Source of the DNA: Protea cynaroides | Taxonomy: Eukaryota > Streptophyta > Magnoliopsida > Proteales > Proteaceae | Reading direction: 5' to 3' | NCBI GenBank assembly: GCA_028583415.1 | Contig: CM053265.1 | Coordinates: forward strand, 22,142,830 to 22,206,829 | DNA length: 64,000 nucleotides | Part shown: positions 23,034 through 33,999 of the stretch, piece by piece | Numbering within the stretch: position 1 is the stretch's first letter | Layout of the letters: each line of letters opens with the position of its first letter | Made by a program: the position numbers and the translations under genes | The notes under the pieces: model-generated | The model's input: only the letters and a program-made list of their open reading frames with translations | Told to the model about the DNA's origin: nothing | Databases searched by the model: none

Positions 23034-23407
23034 TGTAAGACCCGTACGTCATGAACCCGGTCTAACCTTACATTTTGTGTCGTGACCAGTCTACATATCA
23101 TGGTCGAGCCAAGTGGACCAAGTGTGTGGAGAAAACCAAGACCCAATATGAAATTGTACTCAAAAATAGGGTGGGGTCGCATGCCCAAATAGGCAGGGTC
23201 GACTCCCACCTCAAAAGAAGTCCAACCCTGACTTTTGGTCAGGGAGGTCGCAGGGGTCTCAGATTGTCCGACCCCCCCCATCGACCCCCTAGCATCGACC
23301 CCCGAAAAACAGCAAAAAACAGCACGAACCAAAAATTAGGAAACTTTTCTAATTTCGATTGGGACCTTTCCTAAACTCAATGGGACGTATTTTGGGAGGT
23401 TTTTCTC

Positions 23408-23415
23408 TATAAATA
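23408..23415 (+). promoter_or_regulatory. TATA box of the E LTR
   Basis: TATAAATA about 375 bp into the LTR. About 30 bases on is 'ctctttcactcctttta', a pyrimidine-rich stretch that is a plausible transcription start. Equivalent sites are seen in B ('ctataaatagg', minus strand near 40735) and in weaker form in C ('ctatttaaagg', about 53828). This implies a short U3 and a long transcribed LTR part. Confidence 0.65.
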
Positions 23416-24936
23416 GAACGTCCCTAAGCCTCTTTCACTCCTTTTAGAACCCTAATTGAAAGTGAAAGAAAGAGAAGGGAAGGAAGAGAAGAAGAGAAGG
23501 AAAACATGAAAAAAAGGCTAAGGAAGAAGAAGAAGCTCAGATAAATCTTTGAAACTCAGACTACAAAAGGTATGAACCTCAATTCCTATCTGAATTGAAA
23601 GCTTAGAATAGATTATGATGAAGTTAGGTTAGGAGAAACCCTAATATCATCCATCCATGGATGAATTCCAATGGAAATCATGAAAAACTATGAAAAGTGA
23701 GTAACTTGGAGTTTTGAGCCATAGAACAATCATAGAATGGACTATAAAAGTAGGCCAAAGGACCCAAACATGAAAGAATGGACTGTAGAATGAAAAAATC
23801 GACTGAAACCATGGGGGTCACACGTGGGGTCGATTGGGAATCGACCCTACCAGACTACAAGATCGACCCCCAGCATTCGAGAAGTCCAGGGATGGGGTGG
23901 TCGCACCCAGGGTCGATGGAACATCCGACCCTGGCATCGACCCTACCCCCGGGGGTCACAGAATCCTGCGACCCTACCTACGACCCCTCCTGCGACCCGT
24001 GCTTAAAAATAAGCCTAAAATTATCGGAATGACTTCTAACTAAAGTCTATCGACTTGTTAGGTTTTCCTACTGATATAAAAATGATTCTTAAAGCTTGAA
24101 AGAGGATCTACACTCAAGCAAAGGTGAGAGAACAAAACCTAAACTAATTGGCTAATAATAAACTATTTTTATTTCTTGAGTCCTATACCATGACTGATTC
24201 TATGCGTGTATGTTTGTATGTGCATTCAATATGTCATCCAATATTCTGCTATTACTGTTCATGCATATTTAATTCTGTTTATTTATAACATGATGATGAC
24301 GATGATGCTAGGAATAGGCATGTGAATGTATGTGTGTGGTTAGTGTATATGGTGTGGGTAGGGGATGGTATCAACCGGTACAGCCATGCCATTTTCATGG
24401 GGTGTATATTGTGTCATGGTTCTACTCAAGTCATGTCCACTGACATCATCGTATCGACATTACCTTAGCAGAACTATTACGTCGTAGGATATCAGGGGAG
24501 ATGGTCTCGGACCGTGTAGTCTTCGACTCTGTCGGGAGGCCTTAGCTCTATCTTTATGGATGTATTGAGGGATGCTGGGGTGAGGCCTTGGATACACTGT
24601 TTGACATTAGGATTGGTTAGTTGTGAGCCCAGTTTGTAAGCCCTCGCCAGTAGGGGCTTATGTGTTGGTATGGACAACCGGTACAGTCATGCCATTTTCA
24701 TGGGGTGTATATTATCCATGGTGGATGTTGTGGGCGACAGTGTCGTATTCATTGGGCATATTCACACACTCGTGTATAGAGGTGAGGCGGCCACCGAACC
24801 TTTCTATTGCACATTGCAAACTTATATACTAGACCACAGATATGAATTGAATGCATGCATATGTTTGTTGCATTGTTTTGTTTTTTTACTGAGCTCTAGT
24901 TGGAGAGCTGACCCTCGTGCACGAAATTCTTTTTAG

Positions 24937-25040
24937 TTTCTGATGTTGCAGGTATTACGATTGAAGATTATGTCATCACGCCAACATATGAACATGTGGC
25001 AGCTATGATGAGCAAGCTGTGGAGGACTATTATGATTCAT
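24937..25040 (+). pseudogene. LTR micro-ORF copy E, degenerate
   Basis: After 'ctttttag' the frame keeps SDVAG, TIEDYV and HVAAMM, matching the N-terminal two thirds of the B/C copies. A frameshift then reaches a taa, and the Cys-rich end ('gcgagtg' near 25042) is out of frame. Useful as a neutral comparison for the intact copies. Confidence 0.55.
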
Positions 25041-25337
25041 TAAGCGAGTGTTTCACTATGGATACGCTTAGTGTTTAATTTCCGTATTTAGATATTGTAA
25101 TATGTATTAAATTATGTTTTGGTTACTTGGAGATAAATAGAATATTAATTATTTATCATGACTAGACCTTAGTTCATTATCTGTAAGACTTCTGTTATTT
25201 ACATTATTACCTCTGATTAATGTGGAATGTGTTTTGGTTTAACAACGTGGGATAGCCTATACGAGATCCTGGTTGAACCGTTGGTTTATTGACGGCTCAT
25301 CACACCATTCTGGATGGTGCAGAATTAGGGTGTGACA

Positions 25338-25352
25338 ACTTAGTATCAGAGC
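25338..25352 (+). promoter_or_regulatory. Primer binding site of element E (mutated)
   Basis: 'acttagtatcagagc' differs by one G to A from the 'acttggtatcagagc' after the C LTR. Confidence 0.8.
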
Positions 25353-26300
25353 TCTCAGGCCTTCCCATGAAACCTGAATACTTTCACTGGAGTCCATGAA
25401 CTGAGTTAGGATAATTAAAAGATTTAATACAAACCCACATAAGCACCTGTGTTGGTTGAGACCAAACTTAAACAAGACAATAATGTACATATAAAAGGTG
25501 AAACCATATATATACACTCAAACAGAATGAGAAGACCAAAATTTATCCTGATAAACAAATAATATAGGGTACTATCTATAAGTCAGGCAGTTACCTAAGT
25601 ACACAAAAGATATAGTACAGTAGCAAGAAGGGAGCATCTATAAAGCAGAAAAGTTAGAATACCGAGTTGGTACTCACAAGATGTGAAACTCGATGTATGA
25701 CAGAGGAAGAAGGAAAATGACTAGTAATGACAAAATCCCTGTGGAGATAAAGAGAAAGATCTCAGGCTAAATCCAACAGAGATAAGAGAATAATGGCCAT
25801 GCATTAATAATAAGAGTAACTACAGGAAGATAAAGCTATACTCCTGGGTGACATAGAGACTCAGAATGAGATCAACCACACGCTGATCCATTACCCGTTG
25901 AGCATTAAGTAGAAGTTGCAACTCGACCCCACCACTATCTGGGTCGAGAACGGGTAGTGAAAACTCATCTGAGCAAATGCTAAATAATGATAATCAAATT
26001 GGAACAAATTAAGGAGGTGAACGACCAAGCCACTCCAGCCAATCTACCTGGACTACCCAAGTTGCCAATGTTACATCAACACCTCCGAGTCAGGCCATGT
26101 ACAGTACTAATTGGTATCAATACTGTATCTTAGCACATCTTACCTATAACACAGTGCCTACCATACAGCAAGACCCTGTAATGCACACCCCAGTGCAGAA
26201 GCTTAGTGCATAACAAGCAGTATATCAAGGTGGTTACCTTTATCAGCCATCGATGTATGGGATAGCTGCATCATGACACAATGATCCGACCAAGGATTGA
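25353..26300. other. Decayed leader, antisense-gene and gag remnants of element E
   Basis: 25370-25490 aligns with the stretch after the primer site of C ('aagcacctgtgttggttgag' against 'aagcacaagtgacgttgaga'). A short stretch near 25855-25890 resembles the 3' end of the antisense gene. 25985-26240 has gag-N-terminal-like composition. No frame is intact. Confidence 0.45.
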
Positions 26301-27600
26301 AGAATATTTTCTGAAGACGAAGCCTTAAACATTTTCGGCAGAGGATCAAATCTAATTGTGGCCATATAACTAGATATGTTTATATAGGATGCGGTGCATT
26401 GTTGATTTACTCTTATGATTATAGAGGATGCACATACCAAATTTTAATTTCTCATGCCTTGATAGGATACCTTCTTGATTTAACCTGTCAATTGGAGTTA
26501 TAGACATTGTTTCTTTAGTATTAGTCCTGATTATACCAATCTGAACCACTCTCATGATCGACAACATGAATAGGGATATGAGCTAAATGACAGCAAATGA
26601 TTAATCATGTTGAGCGTACATCTTTTTTATTATACCTAATTTATTGATGTACCAAATCTTTCTCTAGATTTCTTCTGATAGTGCCTCGACCAATGGCATT
26701 ATATATACTCAATAGAACCTGTAACCATGAGGTTAAGAGTTGTAAAACCTCTATTTTTATATATTTAGATCACCGTGCAACTTGGCGATCTTTAGATGCC
26801 GGTTGAATTACCATAGATTTACTCCTGATCCTTTAAACTTAAGATCATTAGATAAAGAAAGTGTTTGTCGTCATACTAAATTGAAAGAAGGAAATGAATT
26901 ACTTTTGGATAAATATTTTGATTCTTACATTTCTCGACATCCATTAATAAGATGTTTAGTGAATAAGGAATTATGGGAAGTAAGATGATTAAATTTAGAT
27001 TAGATTCTATAGCCAAGGAACCTCAGATGAAGAAATAAAGGATCTATTTCGAGATTGCTGAATAGATGGATATGATCATAAAAGAATGCATGAGCAAAAG
27101 TGAAAACTATCAAGAGTAACTAGGAAAGAGTAGATAGCACTTAAGTAAAGTTAAAGATGGTTATATCAGTATGAATTTTGACAAAGCAGAGGATTCCTAA
27201 AGAAAATCTAAAGGTGGATACAAGGATAAATTCAAAAATCATGGCATTGATAGTATTCAGATTAGTACAAGTAATACTGAGTTACACCCAATGTTAAAGG
27301 AAATGATTAAGCAAAGACCAAGACAGTTTGGCAGAATTAATGAAATTTTGAGCATATACCCTAATGCTTAGACTTGGGATATGTAATGAGTAAATAGTCA
27401 GAATATGCTTTTTGAGATATATGATAGAATGATAAAAGAAGGTGTAAGCTAATGAGCTTTTTGGGATATATGAGATTTCAAGCAATAGTTTTTGAAAAAT
27501 TAAGAGATGAAGGAACTACACAAGCTCTTAAGACCTTATACCAGATTTTGCTAGTTCAAGCCCTTTGGACTAGTTGTTGTATTGGATGAGTGTTATTAAC
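26300..27600. other. Unassigned AT-rich stretch in element E
   Basis: It lies where gag C-terminus and zinc knuckle should be. No gag motif was recognised. A 68-codon frame at 26782-26988 resembles nothing I know. Either gag is decayed beyond recognition or another sequence inserted here. Confidence 0.4.
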
Positions 27601-28615
27601 AATGTTTGAATCATATGGATGGACAAAATTTGGATGCAACCTAAATCGACTTGAGATGACAGACTTTGACGTCATCTTAGGAATAGACTGGTTGTTTCAA
27701 CACTCTACAAAGTTGTTATGTGCATAGAAGAGGTTATCATTCAAGAATAAAGACGACATATAATTTAGTATTATTGGAAGTATGTTCCTAAGAAATGAAG
27801 GTGATCCTCTCTATGCTAAAGGCAAAGAGATGCTTTGAAGAGAAAAAAAAAGTTGGATACATGGTATCTGTGGTATCCGTTACCAAAAAAGCACCATAGA
27901 TGGAAGATATTGATGTGTTGTATAAATTTTTGAGGTGTTTCCAGGACACTTACCTGGGTTACCATCTGATCATATGACCGATTTCATTACCGACTTATTA
28001 CCAAGGACGATACTTAAGTCAAAGGCACTTATAGAGTAGTTCCTATGTAGTTGAAGGAATTGAGACTCAACTACGAGAGTTATTTGACAAGGGTTCTAAT
28101 CGGCTAAGTATTGCATCACGGGGAGCGCCAATTCATGAAGAAGAAGGATGACAGTGTTGTCTGCATATAGACTATCGAGAATCGAATAAGCTCACGATCA
28201 AGAATCGATATCTATCACCTTGGATCGATGACTTGGTAAACAGTTGCAAAGAGCAAAGGTATTTTTTAAGATTAATCTTCAGTCAAGATATCATCAGCGG
28301 AAGAATTCAGACAACGATATTCTAAAAATAACTTTTAGAATCGGGATTGGGTAATTTTGAGTTCTCAATTATGACGTTGGGATTAACCAATGCCCCTACA
28401 TCTTTTAAGGAGTGGATGAACTGGGTGTTTCATGACATGTTGGACACGTCGGTCATAGTTTTCATAGATGATATTTTGGTTTATTCCACGAATGAAGCAA
28501 CTCATACAATGGATTTTAGAACAGCTTCACAACAACTGAAAAGGGAAAAGCTTTATGCCAAGTCCAAGAAATATGAGACCTAAATAAACGAAGTGATTTT
28601 CTTAGATCACATAGC
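27600..28615 (+). pseudogene. Protease-RT remnant of element E
   Basis: 'MTDFDVILGIDWL' (near 27660-27700) matches 'MADFDVILGMDWL' of element C at the C-terminal side of the protease. It continues through the protease-RT linker to an open 78-codon RT piece (28347-28583) with 'LGLTNAPTSF' and the catalytic 'FIDDILVYS' box. Stops and shifts are frequent before 28347. The alignment with C ends at 'cttagatcaca' (about 28605-28615), at the deletion junction with the copia LTR. Confidence 0.8.
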
Positions 28616-28641
28616 ATCACAAAAATCATACAATGGATTTT

Positions 28642-29086
28642 GTGCTTGAAATTTGGTCTTTTATGGTTATTATGGACCATATCGTATCTTCCTTTTTTAG
28701 TTAAAAAGAAAATAGGAAAGTTGTGGGAAAATGATTCCCTATTCCCTCAATTACTTTTCTCCCATAAATATAATTGTGGGAGAGGGAATAGTTAAGGATT
28801 TTTTTTTCTGACCTAGCCGCAAAACGTAAGAGGAAGAGAGAAAATAAGAACAACTAAGGTTCTTGTTCAATGTTGAAGCTGGTTGCAATCTTGTGTATTC
28901 GTGTCACTCTATAAGGTGCACTTTGTAATCTTCTTCTTTTTATTGATCTAGTGAAAATCTCTTCTCGTCCGTGGATGTAGATCACATTGATCGAACCACG
29001 TAAATTTCTCGTGTCTTTATTCTTTATTGTTTATTAGAATTTCATACTGCCATTACATGCATTTTTCCGTTGTGTTTGTCGTAACA
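28642..29086 (+). mobile_element. 3' LTR of copia element F
   Basis: About 445 bp, the partner of 21445-21892. Ends 'cgtaaca'; pararetrovirus sequence resumes at 29087. The left edge is fused to a 16-bp filler (28626-28641), so a few terminal bases may be lost. Confidence 0.8.
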
Positions 29087-29715
29087 AACAACGACAGGTT
29101 TTAGCCTTGTTATTTGAGTTGTATTTTCTAACATATTTTTTATGCTTAAAAATCTATTTTGTGGATTAATTCTACTCCACTTATATCTACATCGAAATGG
29201 TTTTTTAGACTTAGACATGTTATAAGATTTGTGTTTTTTCTTATAGTATGTCTTTTCATGGCTAAATTTTCAATTGTTTTTAATTAAGGATTTGAAGAAA
29301 CCTAGGTTAAGTTTCTTTTTTCATTGTTTGACTACTTTTGCATCCAAACAGTGATTAATTAGTTCCCTATAAACATAATTAATCTGATTTCCTAAAGTCT
29401 CTGTAATAATGGTTTCAGTATAGAACTTAGGATAATTGTCCTTGCAATTTGTATCCCATGGTGGGGTTAATTTTGCAAAGAATTGAGTAACTAGTATTTG
29501 GTCAAATCAATAGGTAATAAATGGTAATATTGTTGAAATGACTTAGCAAATTCTTCCAAATTATTCATATTACATAATTTTATCTTGGTTAAGGTATGTG
29601 TTATATCTTCCAAAGTTTGCTTATCTGATCTTAGCTCGCAAAACTCATTTTCTATTAGTTTTACAATATTAGCTAAAAAAGAATCAAAATCTTTCATTGA
29701 TGTTTGAAGAATTTT
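29087..29715 (-). pseudogene. Pararetrovirus capsid-like remnant, part 1
   Basis: The minus frame 29763-29491 (from about 29715 viral; the part above is LTR G) and its continuation carry 'LCNMNNLEEFAKSFQQYY', followed by a Lys/Pro/Trp-containing stretch. As I recall, this resembles the 'CN...F...F..YY' capsid core of petu/caulimoviruses. Stops appear after about 29320. It would form the virion shell in an intact virus; here it is a broken copy. A gag of an unrelated retroelement is the alternative. Confidence 0.45.
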
Positions 29716-30039
29716 TGTAAGACCCCATTTTGGTCCCTTATGTATCAAGGGCATTTTTGTCATTTAGGTCATGTTAGAATTTCCCTATCATTTTAGGTGG
29801 TTATGAAAAATATAAAAAAAGGAAAAAATTATTAAAACAAATAAGATGTGGAATTAGTTTGGACTTAGGTAGTCCCAGTTTAGGTTTAGGATTAGGATAG
29901 TGGGGAGGGGTAGTTTAGTTTTTTTAGATTAGTCTTAAGGGTTAGGGTCTAAGATAATAAAGAGGGGCATACTAGTCTTATTCTTTTTTAATAAGTCATT
30001 AAGCTTAAGAGGTAGGGGTAGGGGTAGTTTTGTCTTTTG

Positions 30040-30978
30040 AAGTGTTTTGAGAGAGAAAGAGATGGTCGCCAGAAGGGAGTCAGTTGTGGAGGGGGCTCAT
30101 AGGGTAAAGCTGTGAAGGAGTTTTTGACTTCGTAAAAGGGGAGAGGTGTGTCGGCTAGGTTGAGGAAGGAGAAGAAAGAGTGAGAGCAGAGAAAGGAGAG
30201 TGAGGGAAATGAGGAGAATCACAGGGGGGCTGCAGCAAGGGGATGGAAAAGAAAGAGGAATAGAAGGGGGGTTTGTGGCTGGAAAATGAGGGGAGAAAAG
30301 GCAGATTTGTGGATGAAGAGGGTGGTGGCTGCAAAGGAAGACAATAATGAGTGAGAGAGAAAAAAGAGGGAGAAAAATAAAGAAGAGAGTCGAGAGGAAC
30401 CAAGAGGGAGAAATGAGAAGAAGAAGTAGCGGCTGTGAGTGAATGGTTGCGGGAGTACGAGGGAGATTACAGTAGTTTCAGGTTGAGGTTTCTGCAAAAA
30501 AGAGAGAGGCTGCACGTAAGCAGAACCGTGAAGGGGGAAAACAGGAAGAGAGTGGGAGAAAAGAATGGGGAGAAGAAATAAATAAGAAAGAGGGAAGATA
30601 GGCTACGGGACAGGAGTGGAGACAGTGAGAGAGGGTTTACAGCTAGGAGAAATATGAGAAAAAGAAGCAGAGGGTGTGAGAAGAGAGAGGGGTTCTCGAC
30701 TAGAAAAGAGGGTGTTAGCTAGAAACAGTGAGAAGAAAGAAGATTGCAGAAAGATAAGAGAGCAAAGGGTATACAATTTTGGAGAGAGAGAGAGATACGA
30801 AAAGAAGCTTATCGGCTGGGAAGAAGAAAGAAGGTGAAGAAGCAGAAGAGGAGAAAAAGAATTGTGGGTTGCTGTGGAAGAGAGGTTGTGGCTGCAGCTA
30901 CTACCGAAGAAGAAGAAGGAGTAACATACGATTCCAGAAAAGCAAGAGGAGCCAAAGAGGAAAAATCAGCAATCACGA
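30040..30978 (+). other. Purine-rich leader of LTR G with donor-like site
   Basis: About 940 bp of mostly A/G ending 'atcacga' then GTAAGT at 30979, followed by a T-rich stretch. Open frames on both strands here come from base composition; none has a domain. Confidence 0.5.
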
Positions 30979-31250
30979 GTAAGTCATATTTTCTTCCTCT
31001 ACCTTATTTTTGTTTGTCAATCATTTGTTAATACCAGTTCTATGAAATGTCTTCTTACTTTGATATGGTGTTCCTTTTCTCTCTCTTTCTCTTTCGATTT
31101 CTCATATTTGGTGTTGTAAATTTGCCTCATAGAGAGAATGTTTTTTTTTTTTGCTTGTCTTGTTTTTGTTTATCACCTATTCATGTGCCTTTAGTATTTT
31201 ATTTTTTATTTTTTTCTTCTTTCTGTTTCTTTTCTGGCTTCTGCTAAGAA

Positions 31251-31255
31251 TGATG
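31251..31255. repeat. Target site duplication of the TRIM, left copy
   Basis: 'tgatg', repeated at 31746-31750. Confidence 0.75.
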
Positions 31256-31745
31256 TATTGGGAATAGTCCCACATTGCTAATGAGATTAGAATCCTGTGG
31301 TCTTATATATGGAGAGTCCCTCCACTTACTAGTTTGAACTTTTGAGTTGGAAACTTGACATGGTATCAGAGCGCCAGGTTCCCTCTCATAATAACCTTAA
31401 AAAAGAGGCCAAGTCACCCAAAGAGGGATGAAAGATGCAAAAAAGAGGTACTATGGTCACCCAAAGAGGGACGATCACCCAAAAAGAGGGACTATATGTC
31501 ACCCAAAGAGGGAATATATGTCACCCAAAGAGGGATCAGTCACCCAAGAAGAGGGACCAGTCACCTGAAAAGTGTCATGTAATGCCACATATACTACCAC
31601 ATATACACCACCTAACGGTGGGGTTACATGTGAGGGGGAGTGTTGGGAATAGTCCCACATTGCTAATGAGATTGGAATCCTGTGGTCTTATATATGGAGA
31701 GTCCCTCCACTTACTAGTTCAAACTTTTGAGTTGAGAACTTGACA
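31256..31745 (+). mobile_element. TRIM (terminal-repeat retrotransposon in miniature), complete
   Basis: 490 bp. Two 105-bp LTRs (31256-31360 and 31641-31745) are near identical. A primer site TGGTATCAGAGC follows directly (31361-31372). A purine tract 'gtgagggggag' sits before the 3' LTR, and a 5-bp target duplication tgatg flanks the whole. The 5' LTR starts TA where the 3' LTR has TG, a single G to A change. No coding capacity, so it must be moved by other elements' proteins. The LTR contains 'tcttatatatgg', a TATA-like site. The 5S-type promoter boxes of Cassandra TRIMs are not seen. Confidence 0.9.
31404..31570 (+). repeat. Short tandem repeats inside the TRIM
   Basis: About nine copies of 'gtcacccaaagaggga' with variable spacers of 2-12 bases ('ctat', 'atat', 'tgaaagatgc'). 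Confidence 0.88.
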
Positions 31746-31749
31746 TGAT

Positions 31750-33850
31750 GCAGTACTACTCTTCCATTTGTATGCTATCTCCTTCTACAACAGTTTGGTA
31801 TTCAATCCATTTAAGTTTTCCTATCAGATTTAAAATATTGCTTCGGCTTTGAGTTTTTATTTTATATTATTTTATTTTTTCTCAGGAATTGGATTCAATG
31901 GCAGGTATGGATTCATTTTCTATATTCCTCTTTTCCTCTAATTTGTTTTTCAATAGATAGGTTTGGTATTGGGTTTTTTTTGGTTTATATCATTAGGTTT
32001 TTAACAGATTTTTGAACTCGGTTAAGGATGTGTCTGGGGAGCATCTTTTTCTTCTCAAGGATCCTCTGTTTTGTTTTTCTTCTTTTGTATCTCTGTAGCT
32101 AATTTCAGTAGGGTCGGGTATTTTGTTATATTGTCTCATTTTGCTTCTTAGGATCTTAGAGTCCAATTTTCTCAGTTAGTGGTGGGTGTTCTTATCCTTT
32201 GTTCACAAATTTGGTTTTAAGGTGTCAGAATGTGGATACTGTATATCACTTCAGTGGAGACTATTTTCGATTGGAAGTGAGGTTTTATCTATCTTTCTTT
32301 TACAAGAACCTGGTATGTGATCTGGATAGGTTTGGTTCATGTCCTTCAATGTGAAATCTGATGGTGTGTTATATGTGACTCCATGGTTTGTTGTGCTGGC
32401 ATTGTCATACTATCTTAGATAACTTGCAATGATGTTATTGTGATTAATGCCATATATCTTGTCGCTATGCTTTATCCTGATGCCATGTGGTAGGATAATT
32501 ATGACTTTTCCTAGATGCTATATGGTATGCTAATGTTGGCTTCTTGTGGGTCTTGGGTTAGTCCAATTTTAATATTGAACTGATTAATCTTTGGTGATGG
32601 GCTAATTCAACTTCATGATGGGTATGGTTCAACCATTTGATCATGGGTATGGTTCAACCATTTGATCATGGATTTTAGTATTGGTCTATTGGCATGTCCA
32701 ATTTTATTTCAGTCACATGTTTAAAGTGCTTATCAGTAATTGCTTAAATTGATTTGATGCAATGTATGAATCCCCTTCCCCAGTGTTGTGGAATATTTAG
32801 GGTGACTCCAATGAGTCCATTCTTGTTGGGATTTTCAAATCCCACACTGGCCAGTGTGGGCCCCGTCTAGATCGTAGGCCTACTCATCCAATAGGGTTGA
32901 TCCCAAAAATTGTTCCAAAAAGAAAAATCCAAAAAAGAAAGAAAAGAAAAATACAAAAAAAAAAGTATCATGTTTTCATGTTTCAAGTGATGGTTAGGAT
33001 CATGTCTGATCTCCAACCTAGCCATTATCCAGATTCACCTATGGAATTAAGCCATTTGTCTCTCAAGTCTGGGAGCTGGTTTGCGAAGGAACCAACCAAT
33101 CATTTTCAAAATATTACTTCAGCCTTGTCATGTGCAAGGAGCCAAGGTCCAAGCACCTCTTGAGTGATGCCATCTAGGATTCAACAACCCATCAACTGTT
33201 AGGAACTATGCTCTGATTCTCTGAGGAGATACATAGGCGGCGGGAAGTACTTAGTCACTTCACGCAAGGTCACACGTGCTTCTTTAGATAAGGGAGCACA
33301 TCACACACAACCACAACCCCGCCCAAACTACATTTGACCTGATTCCCGTCACATAGGGATACGTAGGCAGCTTGAGATAGATCTTGAGCTCAGTCAACCA
33401 TCTATTGTCGTTGTTCCATGTTTACTTGTTTTTTTAGTCATTATTTGTTTACTCATGTTCATATTCATATTCATATTTAGTATTTGTATATTTTTTTATT
33501 CCATGTTTTGTTTCATGTTCATTATTTGTTATTCATTTATCTAATTGTATTTTACTTTCTAAACTTGTGTGGCAGCACCCTAAGTTAGTAGAACTTAGAA
33601 ACTTGGTCTAGAGTTCTCCACTTGCCTATTTAGGTCAGATTAAATGACCTAAACATACATAAGCCTAAAAAAATATAGGAAATGATAGGACAGAAGGAGA
33701 CTGGTCCATTTACTGGGTGAGTTGGGTGCCTAACACCTTCTCAACTCATAACTTGATGCTTGCCCTTCTCTGGTGAGATCAGAAGCCGATCCATTCAGCA
33801 AGAGTCATTAGAGTCTCTCCAAGTGAGAGACAACTTATAGGTCCTAGACC
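31750..33850. other. Right part of LTR G, no gene
   Basis: T-rich, intron-like, then the conserved Tat blocks. A short perfect hairpin 'tgggattttcaaatccca' lies at 32828-32845. A-rich runs are at 32905-32965. No coding frame with domains. Confidence 0.55.
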
Positions 33851-33999
33851 TCATCTAGGTGGCGACTCCAGATTTTTTACCATCCGTTGGCATGGATGGA
33901 CAAGGTTACTAGATGAGAGCCTTTTAATCTTCCATTTATTTGAGAGACACTGTCCTCACAATTTCTTTTGAGGCTTTTCCATAATGAAAACTTTTCCAT

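Larger units (their letters stand above)
23034..25337 (+). mobile_element. 5' LTR of element E (2304 bp)
   Basis: TGTAAGACCC start and GGTGTGACA end, identical in plan to the LTRs of B and C. A clear TATA box lies at 23408-23415. A leader with a purine-rich stretch ends at a GTATGA donor-like site (23570). Two GGGTCG clusters (about 23170-23310 and 23820-24000), the 'actgagc' block (24889-24895) and a degenerate micro-ORF follow. Confidence 0.9.
23034..28615 (+). mobile_element. Tekay/Del-type element E, 3'-truncated, inside copia F
   Basis: Starts with a complete 2304-bp LTR (23034-25337), a slightly mutated primer site, remnants of the antisense gene and gag, then protease-RT remnants in the same order as element C. 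It stops abruptly in the RT region at about 28615 ('LGHV' motif zone); RNase H, integrase and the 3' LTR are missing. The left flank 'ataga' has no partner because the other end is deleted. Much more decayed than B and C. Confidence 0.8.
21445..29086 (+). mobile_element. Ty1/copia element F, pol deleted and interrupted by Tekay element E
   Basis: Two LTR copies of about 445 bp (21445-21892 and 28642-29086) are clearly alike. Both have the 'tttgaaatttgg' start, 'gggagagggaatagttaagg' and the 'gtttgtcgtaaca' end. An initiator-Met primer site follows the first. The internal part keeps gag and the protease start only; integrase, RT and RNase H are gone, lost together with the 3' end of E. The first dinucleotide and the target duplication could not be settled because the left end of the 3' LTR sits at a repair junction (28626-28641). 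Confidence 0.8.
18490..29715 (-). mobile_element. Endogenous pararetrovirus (Caulimoviridae-like) remnant, interrupted
   Basis: Minus-strand remnants in the order capsid-like, unassigned, protease/RT. They lie at 29715-29087, 21444-21202, 20564-19320 and 19320-18490. The interruptions are a copia element (21445-29086, itself interrupted) and a LINE (20581-21185 plus target duplication). Every part carries stops and frameshifts. It ends on the right at the solo LTR G. The RT signature fits caulimovirids (Petuvirus/Florendovirus-like) better than LTR elements. Virus genus and exact ends are unresolved. This is an old, defective genomic copy. Confidence 0.6.
29716..33960 (+). mobile_element. Solo Tat/Ogre-like LTR G
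   Basis: Starts TGTAAGACCCC at 29716 and ends 'actgtcctcaca' at 33960. Imperfect 5-bp flanks are 'atttt' (29711-29715) and 'atttc' (33961-33965). Layout as in LTR H: GA-rich leader (30040-30975), GTAAGT donor-like site (30979), T-rich part, 'gatacgtaggc' (33357), 'gggtgcctaacacctt' (33726) and 'atctaggtggcgact' (33852). No internal region on either side, so probably a solo LTR left by LTR-LTR recombination. It contains a TRIM (31256-31745). Confidence 0.65.

Noticed and set aside
23012..24043. ORFs of 60-106 codons at the start of LTR E on both strands
   Set aside because: They lie on LTR GGGTCG clusters and are not conserved as proteins between LTR copies.
30155..30982. ORFs on both strands in the GA-rich part of LTR G
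   Set aside because: Same compositional artefact; no domain and no conservation with LTR H.
31256..31745. Cassandra-type TRIM with 5S rRNA promoter
   Set aside because: No 5S internal promoter boxes are visible in the 105-bp LTR.
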